Of a stretch of 57,688 nucleotides of DNA, positions 33,460 through 43,423 are shown piece by piece. Both the position numbers and the translations under genes were made by a program. This DNA comes from Vibrio genomosp. F10 str. ZF-129 (GTDB lineage Bacteria; Pseudomonadota; Gammaproteobacteria; Enterobacterales; Vibrionaceae): NCBI RefSeq assembly GCF_000287055.2, contig NZ_AJYQ02000131.1, positions 1 to 57,688 on the forward strand. Direction: 5' to 3'. Each line of letters opens with the position of its first letter. Positions within the stretch are counted from its first letter, which is position 1. The notes beneath the pieces are model-generated. The model had not been told where the DNA came from, did no database searches, and saw only the letters and a program-made list of their open reading frames with translations.

Positions 33460-36400
33460 TCAGTTTCAGCGGTTTGACCGGCTTAGGAATAAAAGCAAAC
33501 CCGTTAGACTTTATCCCATCCAGCATATCTTGTGTTCTATCCGCGCTAATAATGACACCTTTGAACTTATCTCCTAAGCGCAGACGACACTGCTGCAAAA
33601 CTTCTAATCCAGTCCGGCCATTATCCAATCGATAGTCTGAGAAAATGACATCGGGAACCCAATTATCTTCCAGAGCCTTCAAGCTTTGCATTAAATCCTC
33701 CGCCGTTTTGATTTCACAGCCCCAGCGCGCCAATAAGCTTTCCATTCCAACTAAGATTTCACGTTCGTTATCCACACAAAGAATTTTTAAATGTGATAGG
33801 TCAGATACAGGTAACAATGTGGGTTTGATCTCAACAATCTGTTCACTGCTCGCGCGATTCAAGGTGATCGAAAAGACGCTGCCTTCTTTTGGCCAAGAAC
33901 GTAACGATATTTGATGGCCTAATACATGAGCTATACCTTTTGAAATGGCCAGGCCAAGACCTAGGCCTTGATCTGAACGAATTTGACTGCCTCGAGTAAA
34001 TTCTTCAAAGATCTCTTGCTGTTTGTTTTCATCAATGCCAATACCATTATCCCAAACCTCAATGCGAACATCATCACCGACTCGTCTCACACCGAGACGC
34101 ACTTTGCCTTTCGGACAATAGCGAAAAGCATTGGTGAGAAAGTTTTGGACCACTCGCCTTAATAACTTGGGATCAGACTTCACGACTAATGACGAAGGGA
34201 TCATCTTAAAAGACAGTTGCTGCTGCTTAGCAAGAGCGCTAAATTCCGCATCCAAATTTGCCAGAACATCTTTTATGGCAAAGCTGTGAATATTGACATC
34301 TAATTTGCCCGATTCAAGCCGCGAGATGTCGAGCAAATCGCCAATGAGATCCTCAGCGGCTTCCAAAGCGCTTTCAATATGGCGAGATAAACCTTTCACT
34401 TCTTGTTCTTTCGCTACTTCCGTTAGGGATGATGCAAACAAGCGCGCCGCGTTAAGTGGTTGCATCAAATCGTGGCTAACTGCCGCCAAAAAACGGGATT
34501 TTGACTGAGACTCGTGCTCAGAACGTTGCGTGGCACTGACTAACTGCTTGTTAAGGCGCTCTAACTCTTGTGTACGCTTTAAAACCCGAGACTCTAACGT
34601 TTCATTGGCTTCTTTTAACGCTTGCTCTGCGTCTCTAAAGACGGTGATGTCGGTAAAGCTCATCACAAAACCACCGCTTGGCATTGGATTACCTTGTACC
34701 TCAATCACTCGACCATCTGGGCGAATTCGAGAAGAGGTGTGCCTTGTGCCTTGCTCTAAGTGTTGCACTCGTCGTCGGACATGGCCTTCAGGATCACCCG
34801 GACCGCAAAGCCCGTTCTGAGCATTATGTCGAATCACATCAGCAATCGGTCTTCCCACTTGAATGAGCCCAGCGGGAAATTCAAACAGTTCTAGATAACG
34901 CTGATTCCAGGCCACCAGCCTCAGTTGCCTATCAACCACGGCGATGCCTTGCCCAATATGTTCAATAGCGCCTTGAAGAAGCCCTCGACTAAAGTCATAC
35001 AATTCCGATGCTTCATCAACAATTGTTGCCACTTCCTCTAACTGCATATTTTTACCTTGCAGTGCAGAAGTCAGTACCAACTTAGCGGAAGAAGCGCCAA
35101 ACACACCAGCCAGCACACGTTCGGTATGGCGAATCAAGGTTGATGGTGCCTGTTGATTAGGCAACAATGTTTCATGTTGCTGATTCCAAAACTGCTTAAA
35201 CGCATTGCGGACGCGTGTTCGCCCAACAAAACGAGAAGCCAGCATCTCCAGTTCAGCCACCGTGACTCGACTTTGATACAAGCTTTGGTTTTCACTTTCA
35301 GGTAATGGCGTACCCACAAATGAAGCCGATTGTAAGCGCTCACTTAGGCTAGCTCGCGTCACCATAGAAATGAAAACATAGCAAAACGTATTGATCAAAA
35401 CGCTGAGTAGCATTCCCCAATCAGAGCTTTGAACTCCCCAGCCAGTGAATAGCTCTGGTGGGGTGATCACCCAAAGAAGGGCATTATTACTTGCATCTCC
35501 TGCCAAAATACCGGTTTGACTCATCAAGGTGATGAGCCAGATGCCAAACCCAAAAGCAAGACCGACATACACCCCTTTTCGGTTACCTGTACGCCAATAC
35601 ATCCCTCCAATCAGGGCAGGAGCAAATTGAGTAATCGCAGCAAATGAAAGGAACCCAATGGCAGATAAAGAGTGAATCGTGTCTAGGGCTTGATAAAACC
35701 CCCATGCGCCAATCAGTAACAATAGAATCAAGGCGCGTCGAATGATCAGCAATAACCCAGAAAAGTGTCGATGATTTTTCCCAGTAATCCGCATCCGCCG
35801 TAGCAACAGTGGCATAACCAAGTCATTTGACACCATGATAGCGAGTGCAATGGTAGAGACGATCACCATACCACTTGCCGCAGAGGTGCCGCCTAAAAAC
35901 GCCAACAGAGCAATATTGTCAGCTCCCACAGACATTGGGACACTGATGACATAAGCATCGGCAGGGCTTCCCGCCAGTAAGCTTTGCCCTACCCAAGCGA
36001 TAGGAAGAACAAAGATACCCATTAAGATCAGATAGAGAGGAAACAACCAGCGCGCAGTGTGGAGATCTTGAGCTCGTTCATTTTCAACAACCATGGTATG
36101 AAATTGTCTTGGTAAACAGACAATAGCCACCATCGTCAATAATGTGTGAATGAATAAGGTCGGGAGATTGGGAGATTGATAGGTTTGCTTTGCTACCGAG
36201 ACTAAATCAATGTTTTCTTGATTCCACGCCAAGTAAATAATGAAGAACCCAACGGTCAAAAATGCCACCAACTTAATCACCGATTCAAACGCAATGGCCA
36301 TCATCATGCCGCGGTGATGCTCGGTATTATCGATATGGCGCGTACCAAACAACATGGTAAACATCGCTAATGCCCCCACGACAAACCAAGACACATAGCG

Positions 36401-36865
36401 ATCTTGATAACCAAGATCACTTGCTAGGTTTGGTGCGACAATCTCTAACCCCATGGTGATACCGCGTAATTGCAGTGCGATATATGGCAAGATACCAGCC
36501 ACCGCTATCAGCGTAACCACCACCGCAAGGCCTTGCGACTTTCCGTATCGGGCCGCGATGAAATCGGCAATTGAGGTGATATGCTCTCGCTTCGCGGTCA
36601 AGACTAAGCGCGCTAATACCCGCCACCCTAAGGTAAAGACAATAATGGGCGCGATGTATATGGGCAAAAAGGACCAGGGGTTGCTGCTTGCCTGCCCCAC
36701 CGTTCCGTAGAATGTCCAGGAGGTACAGTACACCGCGATGGATAGGCTGTAGATCCAAGGCCGCCATTTAGCAAGCCAATGAGACTGGCGGTCACCATAC
36801 CAAGCGACCAAAAACAAAATGCCAAGGTACGCGAGTGACACGGGTATGACGATCCATCCTTGCAT
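33434..36865 (-). CDS. crbS: Transporter-fused hybrid histidine kinase CrbS
   Basis: Sensor of the acetate switch, 1143 residues. The N-terminal 500 or so residues are a complete sodium:solute symporter domain (about 13 helices). Then come a linker, a PAS domain (about 630-745), a coiled coil, a HisKA domain with H798 in AAVSHDLMQPLNAARLF, an HATPase domain (N box 908-916, DNGIGID 939-945, GLGLGLA 967-973) and a C-terminal receiver with D1077 and K1128. It phosphorylates CrbR to activate acs in V. cholerae. Whether the transporter part moves a solute or only senses flux is debated. It is convergent with the hypothetical gene. Confidence 0.92.
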   Translation of the reverse strand: MQGWIVIPVSLAYLGILFLVAWYGDRQSHWLAKWRPWIYSLSIAVYCTSWTFYGTVGQASSNPWSFLPIYIAPIIVFTLGWRVLARLVLTAKREHITSIADFIAARYGKSQGLAVVVTLIAVAGILPYIALQLRGITMGLEIVAPNLASDLGYQDRYVSWFVVGALAMFTMLFGTRHIDNTEHHRGMMMAIAFESVIKLVAFLTVGFFIIYLAWNQENIDLVSVAKQTYQSPNLPTLFIHTLLTMVAIVCLPRQFHTMVVENERAQDLHTARWLFPLYLILMGIFVLPIAWVGQSLLAGSPADAYVISVPMSVGADNIALLAFLGGTSAASGMVIVSTIALAIMVSNDLVMPLLLRRMRITGKNHRHFSGLLLIIRRALILLLLIGAWGFYQALDTIHSLSAIGFLSFAAITQFAPALIGGMYWRTGNRKGVYVGLAFGFGIWLITLMSQTGILAGDASNNALLWVITPPELFTGWGVQSSDWGMLLSVLINTFCYVFISMVTRASLSERLQSASFVGTPLPESENQSLYQSRVTVAELEMLASRFVGRTRVRNAFKQFWNQQHETLLPNQQAPSTLIRHTERVLAGVFGASSAKLVLTSALQGKNMQLEEVATIVDEASELYDFSRGLLQGAIEHIGQGIAVVDRQLRLVAWNQRYLELFEFPAGLIQVGRPIADVIRHNAQNGLCGPGDPEGHVRRRVQHLEQGTRHTSSRIRPDGRVIEVQGNPMPSGGFVMSFTDITVFRDAEQALKEANETLESRVLKRTQELERLNKQLVSATQRSEHESQSKSRFLAAVSHDLMQPLNAARLFASSLTEVAKEQEVKGLSRHIESALEAAEDLIGDLLDISRLESGKLDVNIHSFAIKDVLANLDAEFSALAKQQQLSFKMIPSSLVVKSDPKLLRRVVQNFLTNAFRYCPKGKVRLGVRRVGDDVRIEVWDNGIGIDENKQQEIFEEFTRGSQIRSDQGLGLGLAISKGIAHVLGHQISLRSWPKEGSVFSITLNRASSEQIVEIKPTLLPVSDLSHLKILCVDNEREILVGMESLLARWGCEIKTAEDLMQSLKALEDNWVPDVIFSDYRLDNGRTGLEVLQQCRLRLGDKFKGVIISADRTQDMLDGIKSNGFAFIPKPVKPLKLRAILNQIK

Positions 36866-36895
36866 TAGACATCCTTTTCTAAGCAGCAGTTACAA

Positions 36896-36940
36896 AATAA
36901 AAAACCTCTCGCCCTATCATTAATAAAAAGGAGGAGAGGT
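36896..36940 (-). terminator. Terminator of the MFS gene
   Basis: On the minus strand ACCTCTC, a loop of about 23 bases, GAGAGGT followed by TTTTT. It lies between the MFS stop and the crbS start. The loop is long, so efficiency is uncertain. Confidence 0.6.
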
Positions 36941-36982
36941 CTCATTTAACTAAGGAACTGCCGTAATCTCAATCAACTGAGT

Positions 36983-38167
36983 CTAATTCTGTGCTTTGGG
37001 CTCCGCTTTCTGCGCATCGGTTATTATTGACGCTCTAGGTTCTACTTTCACAAACAGCGCCAGTCCTCCCATTAAAGCCATCGCCCAAAAAACATCCGCT
37101 CCCCAATTCTCATAACCCCAACCACTGAGCGTTGTAAGAAGAGCGATAACGGCCCCTAGAGGAATCGCATTATACAAGGCTTGCAGTGCCACCATTTTAT
37201 GCTCTTCTTCTTGCTGAATGTATTGGATCGCTGCAATGTGCGCGACCGCAAAGGTAATCCCATGCAGAAGCTGCACAAGAACCAACGCATAAATCTCGGT
37301 AGTTGACGCTGTGATTCCCCAACGCACCATGACACCAATGGCCGCCATCACAAATAGAGATCGCAGTGTCCAACCAGAGAAAAAGCGCTTACTGAAAGCG
37401 AACACCATCACCTCAGCAACAACGCCCAAACTCCATAAATAACCAATGATATCCGCCGAGTAGCCCGCATCACGCCAGTAAATGGCACTGAAACTGTAAT
37501 AAGCAGCGTGGCTTCCCTGAATCAGCGCAATCAATGTTAAGAACTTAATCACTGGCCACTCTCGTAAAAGTTGAGAGACTTTTGGTCGCTCGGTTATTTG
37601 CTTATTTTGGGTTTCCGGCATGACCGAAATGTTCCTCATTGAAATGATCAATGAGAAAAGTACCCCTGCCAACGCGGTATAAAGAATCATATCCGTGCCA
37701 TACAAGGACACCAGATACCCCACGACGGTAGAACCTGCAATGAAAGCAATCGAACCCCATAAACGGGTTCGTCCGTAATCCAACCTTTTTAACCGAGCAT
37801 AATAATTAGCAAGGGCATCCGACAACGGCACTATGGGTCCACAACATAGATTAAACAGTACCGTCGCCAGTGCCATTAGCCAAAAATTGCCTCCCGTGAA
37901 GAAATGGAAACCGACAAACAAAAATGCCGCTAAGCTCAGCCAACGAAGTGCAGGAAGAAGATGTTCCGCTTTATGAATTCGAGGGGTTATCACCAAGTTT
38001 GAAACACAACGGGTCGCAAAACCGACACCAACAAGCACACCAATATCGGTTGCAGAGACACCTTGTTCTTCAAACCAAAGCGCCCAAAACGGGAGATAAA
38101 CACCGTAAGCAAAAAAGAAACCAACAAAATACTGGGAGATCCAGGCAAAAGGAGATGGGGTTAACAT
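36983..38167 (-). CDS. MFS transporter, HcaT (3-phenylpropionate permease)-like
   Basis: A 394-residue, 12-helix major facilitator of the MFS_1-like/LacY-related branch that includes E. coli HcaT. The motif FFAYGVYLPFWALWFEEQGVS (landmark near residues 20-40) and the RLWGSIAFIAGS segment support this. I chose the ATG at 38167, with GGAG 6 bases upstream; the longer frame starts at a TTG with no ribosome site. No aromatic catabolic genes are close, so the real substrate is open. It sits head to head with the DUF294 gene, inside the acetate block. Confidence 0.82.
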   Translation of the reverse strand: MLTPSPFAWISQYFVGFFFAYGVYLPFWALWFEEQGVSATDIGVLVGVGFATRCVSNLVITPRIHKAEHLLPALRWLSLAAFLFVGFHFFTGGNFWLMALATVLFNLCCGPIVPLSDALANYYARLKRLDYGRTRLWGSIAFIAGSTVVGYLVSLYGTDMILYTALAGVLFSLIISMRNISVMPETQNKQITERPKVSQLLREWPVIKFLTLIALIQGSHAAYYSFSAIYWRDAGYSADIIGYLWSLGVVAEVMVFAFSKRFFSGWTLRSLFVMAAIGVMVRWGITASTTEIYALVLVQLLHGITFAVAHIAAIQYIQQEEEHKMVALQALYNAIPLGAVIALLTTLSGWGYENWGADVFWAMALMGGLALFVKVEPRASIITDAQKAEPKAQN

Positions 38168-38372
38168 CAAAGACTCCAAAAGGGAATTGAGCAAGCGAGG
38201 CCATTATGGACCTTGCTTAAGAGATAAAAAAGGGAAGAAAGCGCCTTGATGGATTTCCGGTTTAAGTATCGCCTAGAAAAATCATTCCGATGGCATTAGA
38301 CCAAAGTCGTCTGGAGGTACTGGCGAAATTTGTCACACTGACAATGCGGGTAATCAATTGAGAGGAACGGTG

Positions 38373-40199
38373 ATGCCAGACAAATTTAATATGCAATCCC
38401 CACCTTTTGATCGACTTACAGAAGAGCAGCAACACACATTACGCTCCTCTCTTGATGTCGCTTATTACCGCAATAAAGACATTATTTTACAACCAGACCA
38501 GCCCTGTGACTATTTAAACATCCTAATCAAAGGCGCAGTCGAAGAACGCTCAACGGACACTTCTGAAGTTTACGCCCATTACGCCAATGATGACATGTTT
38601 GATGTCAGGGCTCTATTTGAGGGCAACGCTCGCCACCAATACATCGCCTTAGAAGACACGCTCTCGTACTTACTGCCAAAAGATATTTTCACTGAACTGT
38701 ATGAAGCGAACGGTCAATTTGCGGCTTACTTTGATAACAACTTAAAAAAACGCCAAGTACTTATCAAGGAAGCTCAGCAACAGCAAAATCTCGCAGAGTT
38801 TATTTTAACCAAAGTGGACAGCTCTATTTACCACCCTCCAATGATCTTAGAGCCCGAACAGCCACTTAATGAGGTCACCCTACAGTTAAAAGAAGCAGGG
38901 TTAGATTCGGCACTGGTTCGGCTTTCTGACCACGATATTCGCTTAATCGACAATGCCAGCGCTCACCCTTACGCCATTGTTACCCGCACCAATATGTTGC
39001 ACGCTGTCATGCTCGACAATCACCCATTAGATACCGCCGTCAGTAAAATAGCGACCTTTCCTGTGGTTCATATTGACGATGGTGATTTCCTCTTCAACGC
39101 CATGATCTCAATGACACGTAATAAAATGAAGCGAGTCATGGTGTGTGATGGAAAAGAAGCGGTGGGCATGCTAGACATGACACAAATTCTGAGTGCATTT
39201 TCAACACACTCTCATGTACTCACGTTGAGTATCGCCCGTTCAACCAGTATCGAGGAGTTAGCGCTTGCTTCAAACCGTCAACGACAACTGGTTGAGAGCT
39301 TACTAAGCAATGGCATTCGCACCCGGTTTATCATGGAACTCATTTCGGCGGTCAACGAACAAATCATCGAAAAGGCATTCGAATTGGTGGTGCCACCCGC
39401 CTTACATGATCATTGCTGCTTGATTGTTCTTGGATCAGAAGGACGCGGGGAGCAAATACTGAAAACCGATCAAGATAACGCGCTGATCATCAAAGATGGT
39501 TTAGAGTGGCATCAATGCCAACCCATCATGAACGAGTTAACCCACACGCTGCAACAACTTGGCTACCCTCTTTGCCCTGGAGATGTCATGGTTAACAACC
39601 CTAAATGGGTCAAATCGCAACAACATTGGAAAGAGACGATTGAGCGATGGGTACAAGGTGCAAGGCCAGAACATGTGATGGATATCGCCATCATGGCAGA
39701 TGCTCATGCCGTCGCTGGAAATCGACAACTGCTAACGAGCGTCAGTGACCATCTGCAGAACTTAATGAAAAATAAAATGTTGGTGCTGCAAGAATTCACT
39801 CGACCAGCGCTACAATTTTCTATTCCTTTAACATTGTTTGGTAACGTCAAAAAAGTCAAAGAAGGGCTGGATATAAAGCGGGGGGGCATTTTTCCTATCG
39901 TCCATGGCATACGAGCACTGGCCTTAGAGTATGGGCTCAATGAAAAGAATACCTTCGAGCGTATTAAAACTCTGCGGGTCAAACGTATTTTGGAACCAGA
40001 AACCGCAGATAACCTCAGTGAAGCGTTAAAACTATTTTTCAAATTACGCTTATCTCAGCAGCTCTCTTTCGATCACAGCTCAAACAACATTGAATTAAAA
40101 CAACTCGATAGAACGGAACGAGACATATTGCGGCACAGCTTACATGTGGTGAAAAAATTCAAACAGTTCCTTAGCTATCATTATCAAATAAGGGACTAA
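38373..40199 (+). CDS. cNMP-binding/CBS/DUF294 nucleotidyltransferase-like protein
   Basis: A 608-residue soluble protein. A cyclic-nucleotide-binding fold (about 20-125) lacks the usual RGE phosphate cassette. A CBS pair (about 150-285) follows, then a GlnD-type nucleotidyltransferase domain with GSEGRGEQ-ILK-TDQDNAL at 354-371 and a likely third acidic residue D437, and a C-terminal DUF294 helical domain (about 460-600). I chose the ATG at 38373 with AGAGGA before it; the TTG at 38358 overlaps that site. An exonuclease gene follows 26 bases later, then acs. The architecture suggests ligand-controlled nucleotidyl transfer to an unknown target. A G7 run occurs at 39880-39886. Confidence 0.88.
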   Translation: MPDKFNMQSPPFDRLTEEQQHTLRSSLDVAYYRNKDIILQPDQPCDYLNILIKGAVEERSTDTSEVYAHYANDDMFDVRALFEGNARHQYIALEDTLSYLLPKDIFTELYEANGQFAAYFDNNLKKRQVLIKEAQQQQNLAEFILTKVDSSIYHPPMILEPEQPLNEVTLQLKEAGLDSALVRLSDHDIRLIDNASAHPYAIVTRTNMLHAVMLDNHPLDTAVSKIATFPVVHIDDGDFLFNAMISMTRNKMKRVMVCDGKEAVGMLDMTQILSAFSTHSHVLTLSIARSTSIEELALASNRQRQLVESLLSNGIRTRFIMELISAVNEQIIEKAFELVVPPALHDHCCLIVLGSEGRGEQILKTDQDNALIIKDGLEWHQCQPIMNELTHTLQQLGYPLCPGDVMVNNPKWVKSQQHWKETIERWVQGARPEHVMDIAIMADAHAVAGNRQLLTSVSDHLQNLMKNKMLVLQEFTRPALQFSIPLTLFGNVKKVKEGLDIKRGGIFPIVHGIRALALEYGLNEKNTFERIKTLRVKRILEPETADNLSEALKLFFKLRLSQQLSFDHSSNNIELKQLDRTERDILRHSLHVVKKFKQFLSYHYQIRD

Positions 40200-40225
40200 A
40201 CCGTGATCATAATGGTAAACACTCG

Positions 40226-40855
40226 ATGAACTGGTTATTACGCAAGTTTTGGTCTTGTAAGCTGAAGGGATCGCCCTATCAGTCACTCTTTGGTGCTCCT
40301 CAGAAAGGAGAGTTTGTCTCCCTTGATTGTGAAACCACAAGCTTAGATCCTCATCGCGCTGAATTAGTCACGATTGCAGCAACAAAAATCATCGATAACA
40401 GAATCATCACAAGTAAACCGTTTGAAGTCCGTTTAAGAGCGCCTCAATCTCTCGATTCCGGTTCAGTTAAAATTCACAAAATACGACATCAAGACCTAGT
40501 GGATGGTATTGGGGAAAAAGACGCCATCATACAACTCCTTGACTTTATTGGGCGTCGCCCTCTGGTGGGTTACCACATACGCTACGACAAGACGATCCTT
40601 GATATTGCCTGTAAAAAACATCTTGGATTTCCCTTGCCAAACCCTCTGATTGAAGTAAGCCAAATTTATCACGACAAGCTTGAACGTCATCTACCCAATG
40701 CCTATTTTGATCTCAGCCTTGATGCCATTTGTAAACACCTCGATATCCCAATACAAGGCAAACATGATGCACTGCAAGACGCGATATCGGCTGCCCTGGT
40801 TTTTGTTCGACTGACAAAAGGCGATCTGCCCTCCTTCACTGTCCCGTATCGATAA
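40226..40855 (+). CDS. DEDDh 3'-5' exonuclease (DnaQ/PolC-like)
   Basis: A 209-residue exonuclease with a full active site: Exo I D34/E36 (LDCETT), Exo II D121 (GYHIRYDK) and Exo III H180/D185 (GKHDALQDA). It resembles Pol III epsilon and PolC exonuclease domains, but it lacks the epsilon C-terminal segment that binds the polymerase, so it is not DnaQ itself. It is paired with the DUF294 gene 26 bases upstream and precedes acs by 259 bases. The substrate (DNA, RNA or small oligonucleotides) is unknown. Confidence 0.88.
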   Translation: MNWLLRKFWSCKLKGSPYQSLFGAPQKGEFVSLDCETTSLDPHRAELVTIAATKIIDNRIITSKPFEVRLRAPQSLDSGSVKIHKIRHQDLVDGIGEKDAIIQLLDFIGRRPLVGYHIRYDKTILDIACKKHLGFPLPNPLIEVSQIYHDKLERHLPNAYFDLSLDAICKHLDIPIQGKHDALQDAISAALVFVRLTKGDLPSFTVPYR

Positions 40856-41114
40856 TCGCTAGCCGATAGCCGATAGCGAAACACGCCATACCCTCAATTA
40901 AACATTCGACTCGCTTCGCACTTTTTCAAACTAAACCCCGATTAAATAAGTGAACAATCCCCTCTCATCCTAAAGTCTAATTGTGGAAAACCATCAGTTA
41001 ACAGAAAGTGGGCGTTATACAAACTTTCCAATAACGTTTAATAAAACGAAGTCATAGCAACAATAAAATGGAAATTTATCTAGCTCGCCACATCAAGGCC
41101 CAAGGAGAGAAGCA

Positions 41115-43067
41115 ATGAGTGAATCACACGTTTATCCGGTAAAAGAACATATTAAAGCAAATACCCATGCGGATAATGACACTTACCTAGCCATGTACCA
41201 GCAGTCTGTCTCTAACCCTGAAGGATTCTGGGCTGAGCACGGAAAAATCGTTGATTGGATCAAGCCATTCACTCAAGTTAAAAGTACTTCGTTCGATACT
41301 GGCCATGTAGACATTCGCTGGTTTGAAGACGGTACACTTAACGTTTCAGCCAACTGTATCGACCGTCACCTTGCTGATCGTGGTGATGAAGTGGCGATTA
41401 TTTGGGAGGGTGATGACCCTGCCGACGACAAGACACTAACGTTTAACGAACTGCATAAAGAAGTGTGTCTATTTTCAAACGCTCTAAAAGAGCAAGGCGT
41501 TCGTAAAGGGGATGTTGTCTGCCTTTACATGCCAATGGTTCCAGAAGCTGCGGTTGCTATGCTTGCCTGTACACGTATTGGCGCGGTTCATACTGTTGTA
41601 TTCGGTGGTTTCTCTCCAGAAGCGCTCTCTGGCCGTATCATTGATTCAGATGCAAAAGTGGTTGTGACTGCTGATGAAGGTGTTCGTGGTGGCCGCGCTG
41701 TGCCATTGAAGAAAAACGTTGATGAAGCACTGACTAACCCTGAAGTGAAGAACATTGAAAAAGTCTTTGTTTTCAAACGTACTGGTGGCGATATTGATTG
41801 GCATGAGCATCGTGATGTTTGGTGGCATGAAGCAACAGCATCAGTATCTGCTGACTGTCCACCAGAAGAGATGAAGGCTGAAGACCCACTGTTTATTCTT
41901 TATACCTCCGGCTCAACGGGTAAACCAAAAGGTGTGCTGCATACCACTGGCGGCTATCTCGTTTACGCCACCATGACATTCAAATATGTCTTTGATTATC
42001 AAGAAGGTGAAACATTCTGGTGTACCGCTGATGTCGGTTGGATCACAGGTCACACATACCTTATCTATGGGCCACTGGCGAATGGTGCTAAAACCATTCT
42101 ATTTGAAGGCGTGCCAAACTATCCAAATACTAGCCGCATGAGTGAAGTAGTCGATAAGCATCAAGTTAATATTCTTTATACGGCACCAACCGCCATTCGT
42201 GCACTAATGGCAAAAGGCACTGAAGCGGTTGATGGCACATCAAGATCCAGCCTGCGAATCATGGGTTCCGTCGGTGAACCTATTAACCCTGAAGCGTGGG
42301 AGTGGTATTACAAGACGATCGGTAATGAGAAGTCACCAATCGTTGATACATGGTGGCAAACAGAAACCGGTGGCATCTTAATCGCACCACTACCAGGCGC
42401 TACCGATCTAAAACCAGGATCAGCAACCCGACCATTCTTTGGTGTACAGCCAGCCCTAGTTGATAATATGGGCAACATTATCGAAGAAACGGCAGCGGAA
42501 GGTAACCTGGTTATTCTCGACTCTTGGCCTGGGCAAATGCGAACGGTTTATGGCGATCATGAACGTTTTGAGCAAACTTACTTCTCCACCTTCAAAGGCA
42601 TGTACTTCACCAGTGATGGTGCAAGACGTGATGAAGATGGTTATTACTGGATTACCGGCCGTGTCGATGACGTACTGAACGTATCGGGTCACCGTATGGG
42701 TACCGCGGAAGTCGAGTCAGCACTGGTGGCTCACAGTAAAATTGCTGAGGCTGCGATTGTGGGTATTCCACACGATATCAAAGGCCAAGCAATCTACGCG
42801 TACATTACGTTAAATGATGGTGAATTCCCAAGCGCTGAACTTCATAAAGAAGTGAAAGATTGGGTACGTAAAGAAATTGGCCCTATTGCGACACCCGATG
42901 TCCTCCACTGGACCGATTCCCTGCCAAAAACTCGCTCAGGTAAAATCATGCGACGTATTTTGCGCAAAATTGCTACCGGTGACACCAGCAACTTAGGTGA
43001 TACATCAACACTCGCGGATCCGAGTGTGGTAGAAAAGCTCATCGCAGAAAAAGCAGAACTTGTTTAA
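41115..43067 (+). CDS. acs: Acetyl-CoA synthetase
   Basis: Activates acetate to acetyl-CoA through acetyl-AMP, the high-affinity acetate assimilation route and the main output of the CrbS/CrbR switch. The 650-residue protein is typical of Acs. It has the P-loop-like YTSGSTGKPKG (about 265), the adenylate motif DTWWQTETGG (about 415) and the C-terminal PKTRSGKIMRR, whose lysine is acetylated in regulation. A strong AAGGAGAG ribosome site precedes the ATG. The 259-base upstream region likely carries CrbR and CRP sites, but I could not pick them out with confidence. It ends at a strong terminator. Confidence 0.97.
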   Translation: MSESHVYPVKEHIKANTHADNDTYLAMYQQSVSNPEGFWAEHGKIVDWIKPFTQVKSTSFDTGHVDIRWFEDGTLNVSANCIDRHLADRGDEVAIIWEGDDPADDKTLTFNELHKEVCLFSNALKEQGVRKGDVVCLYMPMVPEAAVAMLACTRIGAVHTVVFGGFSPEALSGRIIDSDAKVVVTADEGVRGGRAVPLKKNVDEALTNPEVKNIEKVFVFKRTGGDIDWHEHRDVWWHEATASVSADCPPEEMKAEDPLFILYTSGSTGKPKGVLHTTGGYLVYATMTFKYVFDYQEGETFWCTADVGWITGHTYLIYGPLANGAKTILFEGVPNYPNTSRMSEVVDKHQVNILYTAPTAIRALMAKGTEAVDGTSRSSLRIMGSVGEPINPEAWEWYYKTIGNEKSPIVDTWWQTETGGILIAPLPGATDLKPGSATRPFFGVQPALVDNMGNIIEETAAEGNLVILDSWPGQMRTVYGDHERFEQTYFSTFKGMYFTSDGARRDEDGYYWITGRVDDVLNVSGHRMGTAEVESALVAHSKIAEAAIVGIPHDIKGQAIYAYITLNDGEFPSAELHKEVKDWVRKEIGPIATPDVLHWTDSLPKTRSGKIMRRILRKIATGDTSNLGDTSTLADPSVVEKLIAEKAELV

Positions 43068-43148
43068 TCACTCACCAATAAAAAGGTGATTGCCTAAGCG
43101 AAACTCAGCAAGTGAGATAAACGAGACGTTTAAAACACTTTGTAGATG

Positions 43149-43176
43149 AAACCGTCACTTCTGTGGCGGTTTTTTT
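43149..43176 (+). terminator. Intrinsic terminator of acs
   Basis: AAACCGTCAC, loop TTCT, GTGGCGGTTT and a run of T. It starts about 80 bases after the acs stop. Confidence 0.87.
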
Positions 43177-43282
43177 ATGGGAACAACCTCAAATTTTAAC
43201 CATCCAAACATGAGGGTTAATGTATTTTTTGTTAACTCGGTAACAGAACTAGCCGTTACAAACAGGTGATTAGACCAGTAAA

Positions 43283-43313
43283 TTGCTGCGATTTGCGCTG
43301 AATTAGCTATAAT
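43283..43313 (+). promoter_or_regulatory. Candidate promoter of aroQ-accBC
   Basis: A consensus -10 box TATAAT (43308-43313), with TTGCTG (43283-43288) 19 bases upstream as a poor -35. It lies about 110 bases before aroQ. The rest of 43177-43423 shows nothing else I can name. Confidence 0.45.
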
Positions 43314-43423
43314 CGTGTTCTATTTTCAAAAAATCGCGATATTTTGACAAAAATTTCATGCCGATTCTTTGAATATGTGGGAATATTATGATTCATCACA
43401 CGATATAGGAAGATGGCAACACA

